A DNA stretch of 64,000 nucleotides from Bacteroidales bacterium (lineage in GTDB: Bacteria; Bacteroidota; Bacteroidia; Bacteroidales; VadinHA17): positions 1 through 64,000 of the forward strand of contig JAFGLJ010000035.1 of the NCBI GenBank assembly GCA_016928075.1. The letters are read 5' to 3'. The notes under the pieces were generated by a model. It worked only from the letters and a program-made list of their open reading frames with translations. It had not been told where the DNA came from and did not search any database. Positions 15,141-25,060 of the stretch are shown piece after piece. How positions within the stretch are numbered: position 1 is the first letter of the stretch; each line of letters opens with the position of its first letter. The translations under genes were made by a program, and so were the position numbers.

Positions 15141-16630
15141 TTTTTCAGGGCCTGTTGCCAGTTGCGGATGTGTGTTTCGACGGTGGATTTATCCATGGCA
15201 GGGCTGAAAACCCTGTCGGGAGACCAGTGCTTCTTCAGTTCACTGATGCTGTCCCAGAACCCAATTGCCAGGCCTGCCAGGTAGGCTGCACCAAGGGCCG
15301 TTGTTTCCATGACGGCAGGTCTGATGACTTCAGCACCAAGAATATCGGACTGGAACTGAAGGAGAAGGTTATTGGCCGAAGCCCCTCCATCAACTCGTAT
15401 CTCGCTGAAGCCCCTTCCGAAATCCGTTTCCATGGCAATAAGCACATCCCTCACCTGGAAGGCTATGCTTTCCAGAGCTGCCCGTGCGAAATGTCCTTTT
15501 GTTGTACCTCGTGTGATACCAGTTATGGTACCGCGGGCATGGGGATCCCACCATGGTGCCCCGAGTCCTGACAAGGCGGGCACGAAATACACACCGCCGT
15601 TATCCTCAACAGTAAGGGCAAGTGCTTCACTGGAGGGTGAATCAGGTATGATCCCAAGTCCGTCACGCAGCCATTGAACAGCCGCGCCGGCAATGAACAC
15701 CGAGCCCTCCAATCCGTAAACAATCTCATCACCCACCTGCCAGGCTATAGTTGTGAGAAGCTTATTTTTTGACATAACGGGACTGCTTCCTGTATTTAGG
15801 ATCATGAAGCAGCCTGTTCCATAGGTATTTTTTACCATGCCTTCGTCAACACAAAGCTGCCCGAAAAGGGATGCCTGCTGGTCGCCTGCAATACCTGCAA
15901 CGGGAACCGTAAATCCAGTTACGCCACTGTCGGTCATACCGTATATCTCGGAGCATGATCTTACTTCGGGCATCAGCTTCCGGGGGATATTAAACAGCTT
16001 ATGCAGCTCATCGTCCCATTCAAGGGTATTTATATTATAGAGCATGGTACGGCTGGCATTTGACACATCCGTGGCATGGATCCCCTTGCCCGGTCCGCCG
16101 GTGAGCTTCCACAGCAGCCAGCTGTCGACAGTGCCAAAGCATAAATCACCTTCAGTAGCTTTCTGCTTAACACCCGGTATATTATCAATTATCCACCTGA
16201 TCTTGGTAGCAGAAAAATAAGCATCAGGCACCAGGCCTGTACGGGACTGTATCAAACCGTCGAGACCATCATTAATAAGGCCGTCACATATGTCAGCCGT
16301 GCGCCTGTCCTGCCACACTATGGCATTGTATACAGGCTTTCCCGTATGCCTGTCCCATATTACAGCAGTTTCTCGCTGGTTGGTAATGCCCAGTGCCACA
16401 ATATCCCTTCCCTCAATGCCTGCCCTGGCTGTTGCTTCAGAGATTACCGACATCTGGCTCGACCAGATCTCCAGCGGGTCATGCTCAACCCACCCGGACC
16501 TTGGATAAAGCTGCCTGAACTCCTTTTTCGCCATGCTGACCACCTGCCCGCGGTCGTCAAACAGTATTGCCCTTGAACTGGTAGTTCCCTGGTCAAGTGC
16601 GAGAATGTATTTAGTCCTCATCGGATGCAA
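15119..16630 (-). CDS. glpK: Glycerol kinase
   Basis: A 503-residue FGGY-family kinase that phosphorylates glycerol to glycerol 3-phosphate with ATP. Visible motifs are [18 protein letters not shown] (ATP-binding first domain), [32 protein letters not shown] and the C-terminal [26 protein letters not shown] signature. The ATG at 16621 (MRTKYIL) is the likelier start, three codons inside the frame. No glpF or glpD is adjacent; the gene is divergent from the sugar transporter. Its last codons (KAMSPER) are encoded by a GCTCATCGCT repeat. Confidence 0.96.
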   Translation of the reverse strand: MHPMRTKYILALDQGTTSSRAILFDDRGQVVSMAKKEFRQLYPRSGWVEHDPLEIWSSQMSVISEATARAGIEGRDIVALGITNQRETAVIWDRHTGKPVYNAIVWQDRRTADICDGLINDGLDGLIQSRTGLVPDAYFSATKIRWIIDNIPGVKQKATEGDLCFGTVDSWLLWKLTGGPGKGIHATDVSNASRTMLYNINTLEWDDELHKLFNIPRKLMPEVRSCSEIYGMTDSGVTGFTVPVAGIAGDQQASLFGQLCVDEGMVKNTYGTGCFMILNTGSSPVMSKNKLLTTIAWQVGDEIVYGLEGSVFIAGAAVQWLRDGLGIIPDSPSSEALALTVEDNGGVYFVPALSGLGAPWWDPHARGTITGITRGTTKGHFARAALESIAFQVRDVLIAMETDFGRGFSEIRVDGGASANNLLLQFQSDILGAEVIRPAVMETTALGAAYLAGLAIGFWDSISELKKHWSPDRVFSPAMDKSTVETHIRNWQQALKKAMSPER

Positions 16631-16759
16631 TGATTTATTTAATCAGCACAAGATACTTAAATTATACCAAGGTAAGTAAATGCAAAGCCCCGGGAAGGGA
16701 TCATTTTATTTAGAACCATTCTAAATATTTGAAGTTGATGAAAAAATTATATGCGCCGA

Positions 16760-16771
16760 AAACGTTTGAAA
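16760..16771. promoter_or_regulatory. Putative LacI-family operator upstream of the transporter gene
   Basis: AAACGTTTGAAA, built on the near-palindrome AAACGTTT, is identical over 12 nt to 34055-34066 in front of the LacI-type regulator and susC. It is about 80 nt upstream of the likely -7 element at 16849, which would suit activation better than steric repression. The rest of the 265-nt interval 16631-16895 shows no gene. Confidence 0.5.
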
Positions 16772-16848
16772 CATAAGTGGTCGGAAGAGCATTCCAAATT
16801 TTATGTTATACCACTGATTTTAAATGGAATAAGCACAATATTTTTATG

Positions 16849-16856
16849 TATTTTTG
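16849..16856 (+). promoter_or_regulatory. Likely -7 promoter element for the maltose arm
   Basis: TATTTTTG matches TAnnTTTG. A clear TTTG -33 element is not found at the expected distance (TTTT at 16818-16821 is the nearest), which is compatible with activator dependence. The transporter ATG is 40 nt downstream. Confidence 0.45.
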
Positions 16857-16895
16857 ATATAGATCAGCAGAATAAACCGGAAATAATCTTAGTAT

Positions 16896-18425
16896 ATGAG
16901 TGACAAGATAAAAATGAAACCCAGGCTCAGTTTCTGGCAGATATGGAATATGAGTTTTGGTTTCCTGGGCATACAGTTTGGTTTTGCCCTGCAGAACGGT
17001 AATGTAAGCCGCATTTTCCAGACTCTTGGTGCCGAGATAGAGAGGATACCGATATTATGGATTGCCGCCCCTGTTACCGGACTCATAGTTCAGCCTATCA
17101 TAGGGCACATGAGTGACAGGACCTGGAACCGTTTGGGAAGGCGCCGCCCCTACTTCCTCACAGGTGCCATTTTTGCATCAATAGCCTTAATACTAATGCC
17201 CAACTCACCTGCACTGTGGATGGCTGTAGGTATGTTATGGATAATGGATGCTTCAATAAATATCTCGATGGAGCCTTTCAGGGCTTTTGTAGGGGATATG
17301 CTTCCCGACCGCCAGCGTACTCTTGGCTTCACCATGCAGAGTTTCTTCATCGGCATAGGGGCTTTTGTTGCATCATGGTTACCTTATATACTCACCAACT
17401 GGTTCAATATTTCAAACACCGCGCCCGAGGGACAGATACCCGACACGGTGAAGTACTCATTCTACCTTGGCGGTATTGTTTTCCTGCTGGCTGTAATTTA
17501 TACCGTGTTCACCACAAAAGAATATTCACCCGAGGAGCTGAGCAGTTTTGACCGACCCGAAAAGGGAGACAGGCCTGAAGATACCGCGGAGGTTGACGCA
17601 ACGTCAAAGTATGTCAGGAGGGGTATTATCTGGACCTTAGCAGGCATAATTTCTGCCCTGCCGGTAATATTCTTTAATCTTGAAAAGGAACTGTATATAC
17701 TGGCGGGTGGTTTATCAGTTTTCGGGATCTTACAGCTTCTGAGTGCCCTTTCCATTCATTATGGCAGGGAGAGGTCGGGCCTGGTCAGCATTATCACCGA
17801 CCTGTACCGGATGCCAAAGACCATGGCTCAGCTTGCGGTGGTGCAGTTTTTCTCCTGGTTTGCACTGTTCTCGATGTGGATATATACAACTGCAGCAGTC
17901 ACATCACGTATATACGGCACTTCCGACACAACATCGGAGCTGTATAATGAAGGGGCGAATCTTGTAAGCGGCATGTTTGGATGGTATAACCTGTTTGCTG
18001 CCGTTTTCGGGTTATTACTCCTGCCCTTTCTTGCACGGGTTTTCAACCGCAAGATCACTCACTCGATAGCACTGGTGGCAGGCGGGCTGGGGCTGGTTTC
18101 AATATTTCTAATCAACAATCCACAGCATATGATATTCTCGATGCTGGGAGTGGGCCTGGGATGGGCAAGCATACTGGCCATGCCATATGCCATTCTCACC
18201 GGTTCGCTGCCTACAAAAAAGATGGGTGTTTACATGGGCATATTCAATTTCTTCATTGTTATACCGCAGATACTGGCAGCAACCATACTCGGTTTCATGG
18301 TGAAGAGTCTTTTTAACGGTGAAGCAGTATATGCTTTGCTTACAGGTGGCTGTTCACTCGCAGTGGCAGCCGTCCTTATTCTGTTTGTGAAGGATACCAA
18401 GGATACCAAGGATACCATTGAATAG
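16896..18425 (+). CDS. MFS sugar transporter (GPH/SUC type), probable maltose/maltodextrin importer
   Basis: A 509-residue, 12-helix inner-membrane protein of the glycoside-pentoside-hexuronide/sucrose-transporter type. The N-terminus SFWQIWNMSFGFLGIQFGFALQNGNVSRIFQTLG and the loop GHMSDRTWNRLGRRRPYFLTG after the second helix (MFS signature D-R-x-G-R-R) are characteristic. A long hydrophilic loop near residues 210-240 precedes the second half. Position next to maltose phosphorylase and amylases suggests import of maltose or short maltodextrins by proton symport. The C-terminal KDTKDTKDTIE comes from a 9-nt tandem duplication (GATACCAAG). It is the first gene of a three-gene rightward operon. 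Confidence 0.9.
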   Translation: MSDKIKMKPRLSFWQIWNMSFGFLGIQFGFALQNGNVSRIFQTLGAEIERIPILWIAAPVTGLIVQPIIGHMSDRTWNRLGRRRPYFLTGAIFASIALILMPNSPALWMAVGMLWIMDASINISMEPFRAFVGDMLPDRQRTLGFTMQSFFIGIGAFVASWLPYILTNWFNISNTAPEGQIPDTVKYSFYLGGIVFLLAVIYTVFTTKEYSPEELSSFDRPEKGDRPEDTAEVDATSKYVRRGIIWTLAGIISALPVIFFNLEKELYILAGGLSVFGILQLLSALSIHYGRERSGLVSIITDLYRMPKTMAQLAVVQFFSWFALFSMWIYTTAAVTSRIYGTSDTTSELYNEGANLVSGMFGWYNLFAAVFGLLLLPFLARVFNRKITHSIALVAGGLGLVSIFLINNPQHMIFSMLGVGLGWASILAMPYAILTGSLPTKKMGVYMGIFNFFIVIPQILAATILGFMVKSLFNGEAVYALLTGGCSLAVAAVLILFVKDTKDTKDTIE

Positions 18426-18489
18426 TCAAAGGGATAAGTCCCGCTTTAAACAAAAAAGATTAATAATCACTACTGAAGGTACAGAATTT

Positions 18490-20799
18490 ATGGATCGCAG
18501 CTATAAAATTGACGAGTGGAAAATAATCGAGGAGGGGTTCAATCCTGAAAAGAACCGTGCCTCGGAAAGTGTTTTCTCCATTGGTAACGGGCATATGGGG
18601 CAAAGGGCAAATTTCGAGGAGAGATACAGCGGTAACAGTCTTCGCGGCAGCTATATCGCCGGCATATATTACCCCGATAAAACACGTGTTGGATGGTGGA
18701 AGAACGGATACCCCGAGTATTTTGCCAAAGTGCTTAATTCACCCAACTGGATAGGCATTGATGTAAGCATTGATGATGAGCAGCTTGACCTGGCCAGGTG
18801 TGAAATACTGTCGTTCCGCAGGGAACTGAACATGAAAGAGGGCACTCTTTCGAGGGTATTCAGCGTAAAAATGAAAAATGGTATCACTGTCGAAGTAAAC
18901 ACCACCAGGTTCGTGAGCCTGGACGACCACGAGCTGGGAGCAATAAAATATTCCGTAAAGCTGCCCGACCAGGGCGCCAGGTTGAGTTTCACACCTTTTA
19001 TCGACGGTAACGTGGTGAACGAGGACGCCAATTTTGGTGAAATTTTCTGGAATGAAAGCAACCGCTCAACTGACAATGGCAATGCTTTGCTGGTAACCAC
19101 GACACGCAAGACAAATTTCACTGTTGCCTTTGCCTCAAATTATGCCTTCTACAGGAATAAGAAAGAAATAATCACAGAGCCTGTGCTTCACAGCAGGGAG
19201 AAATACGCCGGGCATAGCTTCGAGATTGAAGCCAGGGCGGGGGTGCAATATACAGTTTATAAGTATGCTGCAATTCTAAGCTCAGAGAATAATCCCGTAA
19301 ATAAAATAGGACATCTTGCAACAATAAAGGTGCAGGAAGCTTCCTCGAAAGGCTTTGATGAACTACTTGATGCACACAGGGATGCATGGCAGAAAAAGTG
19401 GGATGAGAGTGATATAGTCATAAAAGGAGATCCTGCGGCACAGCAGGGCATCAGGTTCAATATATTTCAACTTTACCAGACCTATACGGGTGATGATAAA
19501 AGGCTGAATATCGGTCCCAAGGGATTTACGGGAGAGAAATACGGGGGAAGCACCTACTGGGACACCGAAGCTTTTGCCTTTCCTTTTTACCTTATGACAT
19601 CCGACCTGCATGTTGCACGTAACCTGCTGCTTTACAGGTACAGACACCTTGGCAAGGCTATTGAGAATGCCGAGAAACTGGGATTTAACAACGGGGCTGC
19701 CCTTTATCCCATGGTAACCATAAACGGTGAAGAATGCCATAACGAATGGGAAATAACCTTTGAGGAGATTCACAGGAACGGTGCCATTGCTTATGCCATA
19801 TATAATTATATTGAACATACCGGGGACAGCAGTTACCTTGAAGATTACGGGCTTGAAGTGCTGATAGCCCTTTCACGGTTCTGGCGGCAGAGGGTTAATT
19901 TCTCAGAACCAAAACTGAGATATGTTATCCTGGGTGTCACCGGTCCGAATGAGTATGAGAATAATGTCAATAATAACTGGTACACCAACAAGATTGCATG
20001 GTGGACAATGCAATACACCACTGAATGCATCGGGGCAGTAAAGTCCGCAGCCCCGGCAAAGTACAAGGATCTTGTGGAAAGGATAGAGTTTGACGAGAAG
20101 ATTGAAATTGCAGAATGGAAGGAGATAATCAACAATCTGTATTTCCCATATGATGAAGACAGGGATATTTTTCTCCAGCAGGAAGGCTACCTTGACAAGC
20201 TGCAGCAGACGGTGGATAATATCAAACCTGAAGAAAGGCCGATAAACCAGCACTGGTCCTGGGACCGTATACTAAGGTCATGCTTTATCAAGCAGGCGGA
20301 TGTTCTGCAGGGATTATATTTCTTCGGGGAAGAATATGATACAGAAACAATAAAAAGGAATTTTGATTTTTATGAGCCGCGAACGGTGCATGAATCATCG
20401 CTCTCGCCAAGCATATACTCGATAATGGCCAGCCGCACAGGAAGGATTGACAAGGCATATGAATTATACCTGAGGACTGCAAGGCTTGACATTGACGATA
20501 TAAACAAGGAAGTGAAGGAAGGATTGCACATCACGTCCATGGCAGGCACCTGGTTATCAATAGTTGAGGGTTTTGCAGGTCTGAAGGTGAAGCATCAGAA
20601 ACTGTATATTAACCCTCTTATACCCGAAGCATGGGAGATGTATTCATTCATGATACGCTTCAGGAATAACCTGCTGAAGATAAGTATAAACAAAACCAAG
20701 GCAGAAGTGGAGAATTTGTCGGGAAAACGTGTCTGCATAAACGTAGGAGGTGAAGAGAAAAAGATAAGTGCAGGAAATACAGAATTCTTTAAAATATAA
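18490..20799 (+). CDS. GH65 maltose phosphorylase (or closely related glucoside phosphorylase)
   Basis: A 769-residue cytoplasmic phosphorylase. I start it at the ATG 18490 (MDRSYKIDEWKIIEEGF); the longer frame begins at a TTG overlapping the transporter stop. The family features are SVFSIGNGHMGQRANFEE near the start, a long beta-sandwich, then the alpha/alpha barrel with YWDTEAFAFPFYL. The general acid Glu488 is in GVTGPNEYENN, and RTVHESSLSPSIYSIMASR lies near the phosphate site. Length and the catalytic Glu position match maltose phosphorylases. The products would be glucose and beta-glucose 1-phosphate, the latter needing beta-phosphoglucomutase, which is not encoded here. Kojibiose or trehalose specificity cannot be fully excluded. 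Confidence 0.92.
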   Translation: MDRSYKIDEWKIIEEGFNPEKNRASESVFSIGNGHMGQRANFEERYSGNSLRGSYIAGIYYPDKTRVGWWKNGYPEYFAKVLNSPNWIGIDVSIDDEQLDLARCEILSFRRELNMKEGTLSRVFSVKMKNGITVEVNTTRFVSLDDHELGAIKYSVKLPDQGARLSFTPFIDGNVVNEDANFGEIFWNESNRSTDNGNALLVTTTRKTNFTVAFASNYAFYRNKKEIITEPVLHSREKYAGHSFEIEARAGVQYTVYKYAAILSSENNPVNKIGHLATIKVQEASSKGFDELLDAHRDAWQKKWDESDIVIKGDPAAQQGIRFNIFQLYQTYTGDDKRLNIGPKGFTGEKYGGSTYWDTEAFAFPFYLMTSDLHVARNLLLYRYRHLGKAIENAEKLGFNNGAALYPMVTINGEECHNEWEITFEEIHRNGAIAYAIYNYIEHTGDSSYLEDYGLEVLIALSRFWRQRVNFSEPKLRYVILGVTGPNEYENNVNNNWYTNKIAWWTMQYTTECIGAVKSAAPAKYKDLVERIEFDEKIEIAEWKEIINNLYFPYDEDRDIFLQQEGYLDKLQQTVDNIKPEERPINQHWSWDRILRSCFIKQADVLQGLYFFGEEYDTETIKRNFDFYEPRTVHESSLSPSIYSIMASRTGRIDKAYELYLRTARLDIDDINKEVKEGLHITSMAGTWLSIVEGFAGLKVKHQKLYINPLIPEAWEMYSFMIRFRNNLLKISINKTKAEVENLSGKRVCINVGGEEKKISAGNTEFFKI

Positions 20800-20811
20800 A
20801 TCAATATAACC

Positions 20812-22188
20812 ATGAAAAAGCAACAATATTTATTGATAGTAATAGTACTTTCCCTTGGTCTTCTCATGGCGAGCTGCCAGGGTGGTGAAAGAAAGAAGGA
20901 AGAGGCTGCCGTGGTGCTGTCTTATGAGAAGCCGGCATGGAGCAAGGACGCTGTGCTCTATGAGCTTAATGTGAGGCAGTTTTCAGATGAAGGCACTTTC
21001 AACGCCGTAGAGGACAGGGTTGATGACCTGGCAGAGCTGGGTGTTGATGTTATATGGTTCATGCCCATTCACCCGATCGGTGAGGTCAACCGCAAGGGTT
21101 CACTGGGATCATACTATTCGATAAAGGATTTCAGGGATGTCAACCCTGAATTCGGTACGATAGATGATTTTAAATCCCTGGTCAACAGCATACACGATGC
21201 AGGGATGTATGTTATGATTGACTGGGTGCCCAACCATTCGTCATGGGATAACCTGCTGGCCGAGGAGCACCCTGACTGGTATGTTAAGGACTCAACGGGT
21301 ACTTTTGTTTCTCCCTACGACTGGACTGATGTGATACAGTTTGACTGGAGCAGCGAGGGTCTCCAGGAATATATGATGGATGCATTGCTCTACTGGGTTG
21401 AGGATATTGATGTTGACGGATTCAGGGTTGATCATCCGCATGTCACTCCCGCCGATTTCTGGCTTAAAGCGCGTCTTGAGATGGAAAAGGTCAAGCCTGT
21501 TCTTATGCTGGCAGAGAATGAAGACAGGGTTGAGTTTTTTGATAATGGTTATGATATTAACTATTCATGGGAACTGCATCACCTGATGAACCAGGTGGCA
21601 CAGGGAGAAGCTGATGCTGACGACCTGCATAAGGCTCTCGGGAAGGATTTTGAGAGGTTTCCCGATTATGCTTACAGGCTCAGGTTTATCACCAACCATG
21701 ATGAGAACTCATGGGCAGGCACCATAGAGGAAAGGCTGGGTGATGCACACGAGGCATTTGCAGTGTTCATGTATACCATACCGGGTGTGCCGCTGATATA
21801 TAACGGTCAGGAAGCAGGGCTGAACAAGAGGCTCGAGTTTTTCGAGAGGGATCCGATAGAATGGAACGAGTCGTACCTCACCGACTTCTATACTTCGCTC
21901 AATACTCTTAAAGAGGAAAATCCTGCTTTGTTCAACGGTAAGTTCGGGGGTGATTTCAAGGTCCTGGGTGTAACAGGTGATGATGATGCATATGCATATT
22001 CAAGGACAAAGGATGAAAACCGCGTGGTAAGCATAATCAATTTTGATGATGAGCCTGCGGAGTTTGTTGTAAGTGCGGATGTCGTGGGTGATTATGTGGA
22101 TTATTTCAGCATGGAGACCATCAGTATAACCGGTGAGCGGGTTTTCAATCTTGATGGTTGGGGTTATGTTGTGCTGGTAGCACGTTGA
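20812..22188 (+). CDS. GH13 alpha-amylase-family lipoprotein
   Basis: A 458-residue enzyme with a lipoprotein signal (hydrophobic core, then LMASC with Cys23). The catalytic (beta/alpha)8 barrel has the nucleophile Asp207 (DVDGFRVDHPH), general acid Glu235 (LMLAENED) and the third acid Asp297 (FITNHDENSW), together with DWVPNHSSWDN. A short C-terminal beta domain follows. It is compact and resembles cell-associated maltodextrin glucosidases or maltogenic amylases. It is the last gene of the transporter/phosphorylase operon, 12 nt after the phosphorylase stop, and probably degrades oligosaccharides at the periplasmic side for import. Confidence 0.93.
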   Translation: MKKQQYLLIVIVLSLGLLMASCQGGERKKEEAAVVLSYEKPAWSKDAVLYELNVRQFSDEGTFNAVEDRVDDLAELGVDVIWFMPIHPIGEVNRKGSLGSYYSIKDFRDVNPEFGTIDDFKSLVNSIHDAGMYVMIDWVPNHSSWDNLLAEEHPDWYVKDSTGTFVSPYDWTDVIQFDWSSEGLQEYMMDALLYWVEDIDVDGFRVDHPHVTPADFWLKARLEMEKVKPVLMLAENEDRVEFFDNGYDINYSWELHHLMNQVAQGEADADDLHKALGKDFERFPDYAYRLRFITNHDENSWAGTIEERLGDAHEAFAVFMYTIPGVPLIYNGQEAGLNKRLEFFERDPIEWNESYLTDFYTSLNTLKEENPALFNGKFGGDFKVLGVTGDDDAYAYSRTKDENRVVSIINFDDEPAEFVVSADVVGDYVDYFSMETISITGERVFNLDGWGYVVLVAR

Positions 22189-22192
22189 GGTA

Positions 22193-22257
22193 TGGCAGGG
22201 AGCAGGGAGCAGGGAGCAGGGGGATTATTATTTACCCGCTCCGCGGGTATGGCAGGG
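22193..22257. repeat. GGAGCAG repeat with hairpin between convergent operons
   Basis: GGCAGGGAGCAGGGAGCAGG continues to 22221. A small palindrome ACCCGCTCCGCGGGT follows at 22234-22248, then another GGCAGGGGA. It starts 5 nt past a stop codon and fills most of the 90-nt gap between convergent amylase genes. No other terminator is visible there. Confidence 0.6.
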
Positions 22258-22278
22258 GACGTGGATGGCGCGGGGATT

Positions 22279-25038
22279 TTATTTCTTAACAAAGCGGCGG
22301 GTGGCGGTGTGGGTGGGGGTGGTGAGGCGGATGAAGTAAATGCCGCGGGGCAGGCTGCTCACATCAAGTGATGAATCTCTGAAGCCGGGAACTGAATATA
22401 CCTTCCTGCCTGATATATCAATAATGTCAAGATCCATAGCCCTGCCGTTATATTCCTCATCGAGATCGATAAACATTATATCATCCACAGGATTGGGATA
22501 TACTGTGAACCACTGTTCCAGATCTTTATTATAGAATACATCCTCAACTGCAAGGGGTATATCAGGGACAGTCATTCTTTCTGAAGTATAGATGCGGTAT
22601 TCGCCGGCACCCAATGCTATTATTTCTCCCGGACCGGTAACATTGATTGAATCGCCGGTGAAATATTCATACCACCAGCCTGCATTATGGAAATCACCGC
22701 CAACCAGGCCCGGGCTGACGTCAAAATTACCCAGTACAATAACATTCATTGACTCATGGCTTATCTTTATCCGTTTCCTCATGCCTTCAACAACAATCTC
22801 AAAATCGGAAGAGGAAAAGGCCGGATGTTCATTCCTCAGATTTATAAGTGCGGCGAAAGACCAGTACACCTTATTCCTGTCAGGATCATTGAAATAATCC
22901 CATCTAATGGGTTTCTCACCTGTCCGTCCGTTATAGTCTATCGAATAATCATAGCCCAGTTCACCAAACTGCCATATCATTTTCGGACCCGGGACGGTAA
23001 AGAAGAAAGTGGCTGCGAGAATCAGCCTGTTAAAGGCTGTCACCGGATTCTGAATATTATAATTACCGGATGAATTACCCCAGTTCAGATTTTTATACAT
23101 CATCCGTTCCTCATCATGGCTCTCCATGTATGCAACAAGGTGAGGGACATCCCAGTCCCTTACAACGTATGATCCCCAGTCGAGGTATGCGGGAAATCCC
23201 ATTGACAGCTCTGAATATCTTCCATTCATATTACCCCACAGCATCATGCCGTATTCAGCCAGCTCTTTCTCTTCGGGATTATCCGCAAAGTGTTCAAGTA
23301 TAACATAGAAATCCGGATCGACTGACCATATATGATCGGCATACATCTTCCATATTGCCACCCTTGAGGCATCATAGGCATTCCATGCCGACACGTTGCC
23401 CATGGTATTATTCTGGGTGAATCCTTTTGAAAGGTCGAAGCGGTAACCGTCTATATTATATTCTTCTATCCAGTGTCTCATCACTCTTTTTGAGAATTCG
23501 CGTGTATACTCACTCTCGTGGTTAAAGTCGTGGAAGACATTAAAATCATGGGTAGCAGTAACGTTGTACCAGGGGTTTTCCGCAGTTACATTATTGGTGT
23601 TCTTATCCCAGTAGAGGGCAGCTATGGGAGACGACCCGGTAGAGTGGTTGAGAACCACATCGAGAATAACTGCTATTCCTCTCCTGTGGCACGAATCCAC
23701 CAGTGCTTTGAGGTCATTTTTAGTACCGTAATACTTATCAGGCGCCAGGTAGTATGCCGGGTTATATCCCCAGCTCAGATTACCGTCAAACTCGTTAACG
23801 GGCATCAGTTCAATGGCGTTCACACCAAGGTTCTGCAGGTAATCAAGGGTGTCTATAAGTGTAAGGTAATGATGGGTGCCAAGGAAGTCACGCATCAGTA
23901 TCTCGTATATAACCAGGTCTTCTTTATCAGGGCGAATAAAGTCGGTGACCGTCCATTCATATTCCGGCTCTGCGGTTTGCAGCACAGACACCAGCCCTGT
24001 GGTCTCCCCTTCGGGATATTCAATCAGATCAGGGTATATATCATCAGTGATATATTCATCGTTCCAGGGATCAAGCACTTTTTCGGTATATGGATCCCCT
24101 ATCTTTATTGTTTCGTCCACCAGGTACTGGAACCTGTATTCCTGCCCTGCGGTAAGGCCGCCGATGTTTATCCAGAACCTTTCACCGTCGGGTGTTTTTT
24201 TCATATATCCCTGTTCGCTGATGAGCCAGTTATTGAAATCGCCCAGCACAAAGGCATCTGATTTGCCGGGGGCTGTCAGTACAAGTGTCACGGAATTATC
24301 ACCTGTATAGTTTATTCCATCTTTGGCACCAGGAGGCAGATCCTCGACCACCGGGTCGCTTTTCACAAACATGTACAGTGAGTCGGACACCACATCAGGA
24401 AGCGAATAGGCATTGATCTTAATCCATTTCCCGCCATATTCGTCCGCCGGCACCGTATATGTGAGCAGTGCGGGATCATCACTTTTGTATATCCTGGTAT
24501 CATCAACAAAGAGCACCAGTGAGTCGGCAAGTGTGGCTGATGCTTCGACGTCAAGGTCCTCATTCAATTCGATAATAACTGCCGGATCAGCCGGGCTGGT
24601 TATTGTTACGTTCAGGCCTGCCTCAAAAACTTCAACGAAAAGGTCTGCTGTCTGCAGGTCGGCACTGGCATCACGAAATACAAATGCCAGCTTAACCACA
24701 TCCTCATCACCTGTCATATTCGGGTAGAATTCTTCTATGCTCGGTGTTATTTCGAGTTTATACCTGTAATCGCCCAGGTAGGTAAGTTCAGGCTGGTTGG
24801 AATTATTACCCCAGTCACCTATAACATTCACCCAGTTACTGCTACCTTCAAGTATCACGCCAGTATGGGTGTAAACGTCGCCGGTATAGTTCTTCAGTTC
24901 TCCAGTATCTTCGTCACTGTCAAAATAGACGGTTATCGGCTGGCCCAGGGTTACTATAGATGGTTCGGTTTCTATTATCTGTGCCGGCAGCGTTACGGTG
25001 ATTATGGAGAGCACCAGGGCCCAAATATATTTTTTCAT
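22279..25038 (-). CDS. Secreted GH13 alpha-amylase with type IX secretion C-terminal domain
   Basis: A 919-residue modular protein. It has a signal peptide (1 to about 19) and two N-terminal beta domains. A CBM48/E-set-like module at about 240-330 (FVLGDFNNWL, YRFQYLVDE) precedes the GH13 barrel, with the nucleophile Asp535 (IDGYRFDLSKG), general acid Glu582 (VILEHFADN) and Asp642 (ESHDEER). A C-terminal sorting domain follows at about 840-919 (FTVYPNPVDDIMFID, LDIIDISGRKVY, LPRGIYFIRL, RRFVKK), typical of type IX cargo. It is therefore predicted to be exported across the outer membrane and act on starch outside the cell. It is the last gene of the leftward sus operon. Confidence 0.94.
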   Translation of the reverse strand: MKKYIWALVLSIITVTLPAQIIETEPSIVTLGQPITVYFDSDEDTGELKNYTGDVYTHTGVILEGSSNWVNVIGDWGNNSNQPELTYLGDYRYKLEITPSIEEFYPNMTGDEDVVKLAFVFRDASADLQTADLFVEVFEAGLNVTITSPADPAVIIELNEDLDVEASATLADSLVLFVDDTRIYKSDDPALLTYTVPADEYGGKWIKINAYSLPDVVSDSLYMFVKSDPVVEDLPPGAKDGINYTGDNSVTLVLTAPGKSDAFVLGDFNNWLISEQGYMKKTPDGERFWINIGGLTAGQEYRFQYLVDETIKIGDPYTEKVLDPWNDEYITDDIYPDLIEYPEGETTGLVSVLQTAEPEYEWTVTDFIRPDKEDLVIYEILMRDFLGTHHYLTLIDTLDYLQNLGVNAIELMPVNEFDGNLSWGYNPAYYLAPDKYYGTKNDLKALVDSCHRRGIAVILDVVLNHSTGSSPIAALYWDKNTNNVTAENPWYNVTATHDFNVFHDFNHESEYTREFSKRVMRHWIEEYNIDGYRFDLSKGFTQNNTMGNVSAWNAYDASRVAIWKMYADHIWSVDPDFYVILEHFADNPEEKELAEYGMMLWGNMNGRYSELSMGFPAYLDWGSYVVRDWDVPHLVAYMESHDEERMMYKNLNWGNSSGNYNIQNPVTAFNRLILAATFFFTVPGPKMIWQFGELGYDYSIDYNGRTGEKPIRWDYFNDPDRNKVYWSFAALINLRNEHPAFSSSDFEIVVEGMRKRIKISHESMNVIVLGNFDVSPGLVGGDFHNAGWWYEYFTGDSINVTGPGEIIALGAGEYRIYTSERMTVPDIPLAVEDVFYNKDLEQWFTVYPNPVDDIMFIDLDEEYNGRAMDLDIIDISGRKVYSVPGFRDSSLDVSSLPRGIYFIRLTTPTHTATRRFVKK

Positions 25039-25060
25039 ATCTACCCGGATTGAATATTAA

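Noticed and set aside
18418-18489. Upstream TTG start for the GH65 gene
   Set aside because: It overlaps the transporter stop and adds a basic tail; the ATG at 18490 starts the family's conserved N-terminus.
23518-24261. 247-codon open frame opposite the secreted amylase
   Set aside because: It is a shadow of the GH13 reading frame; the composition is atypical and no family is recognised.
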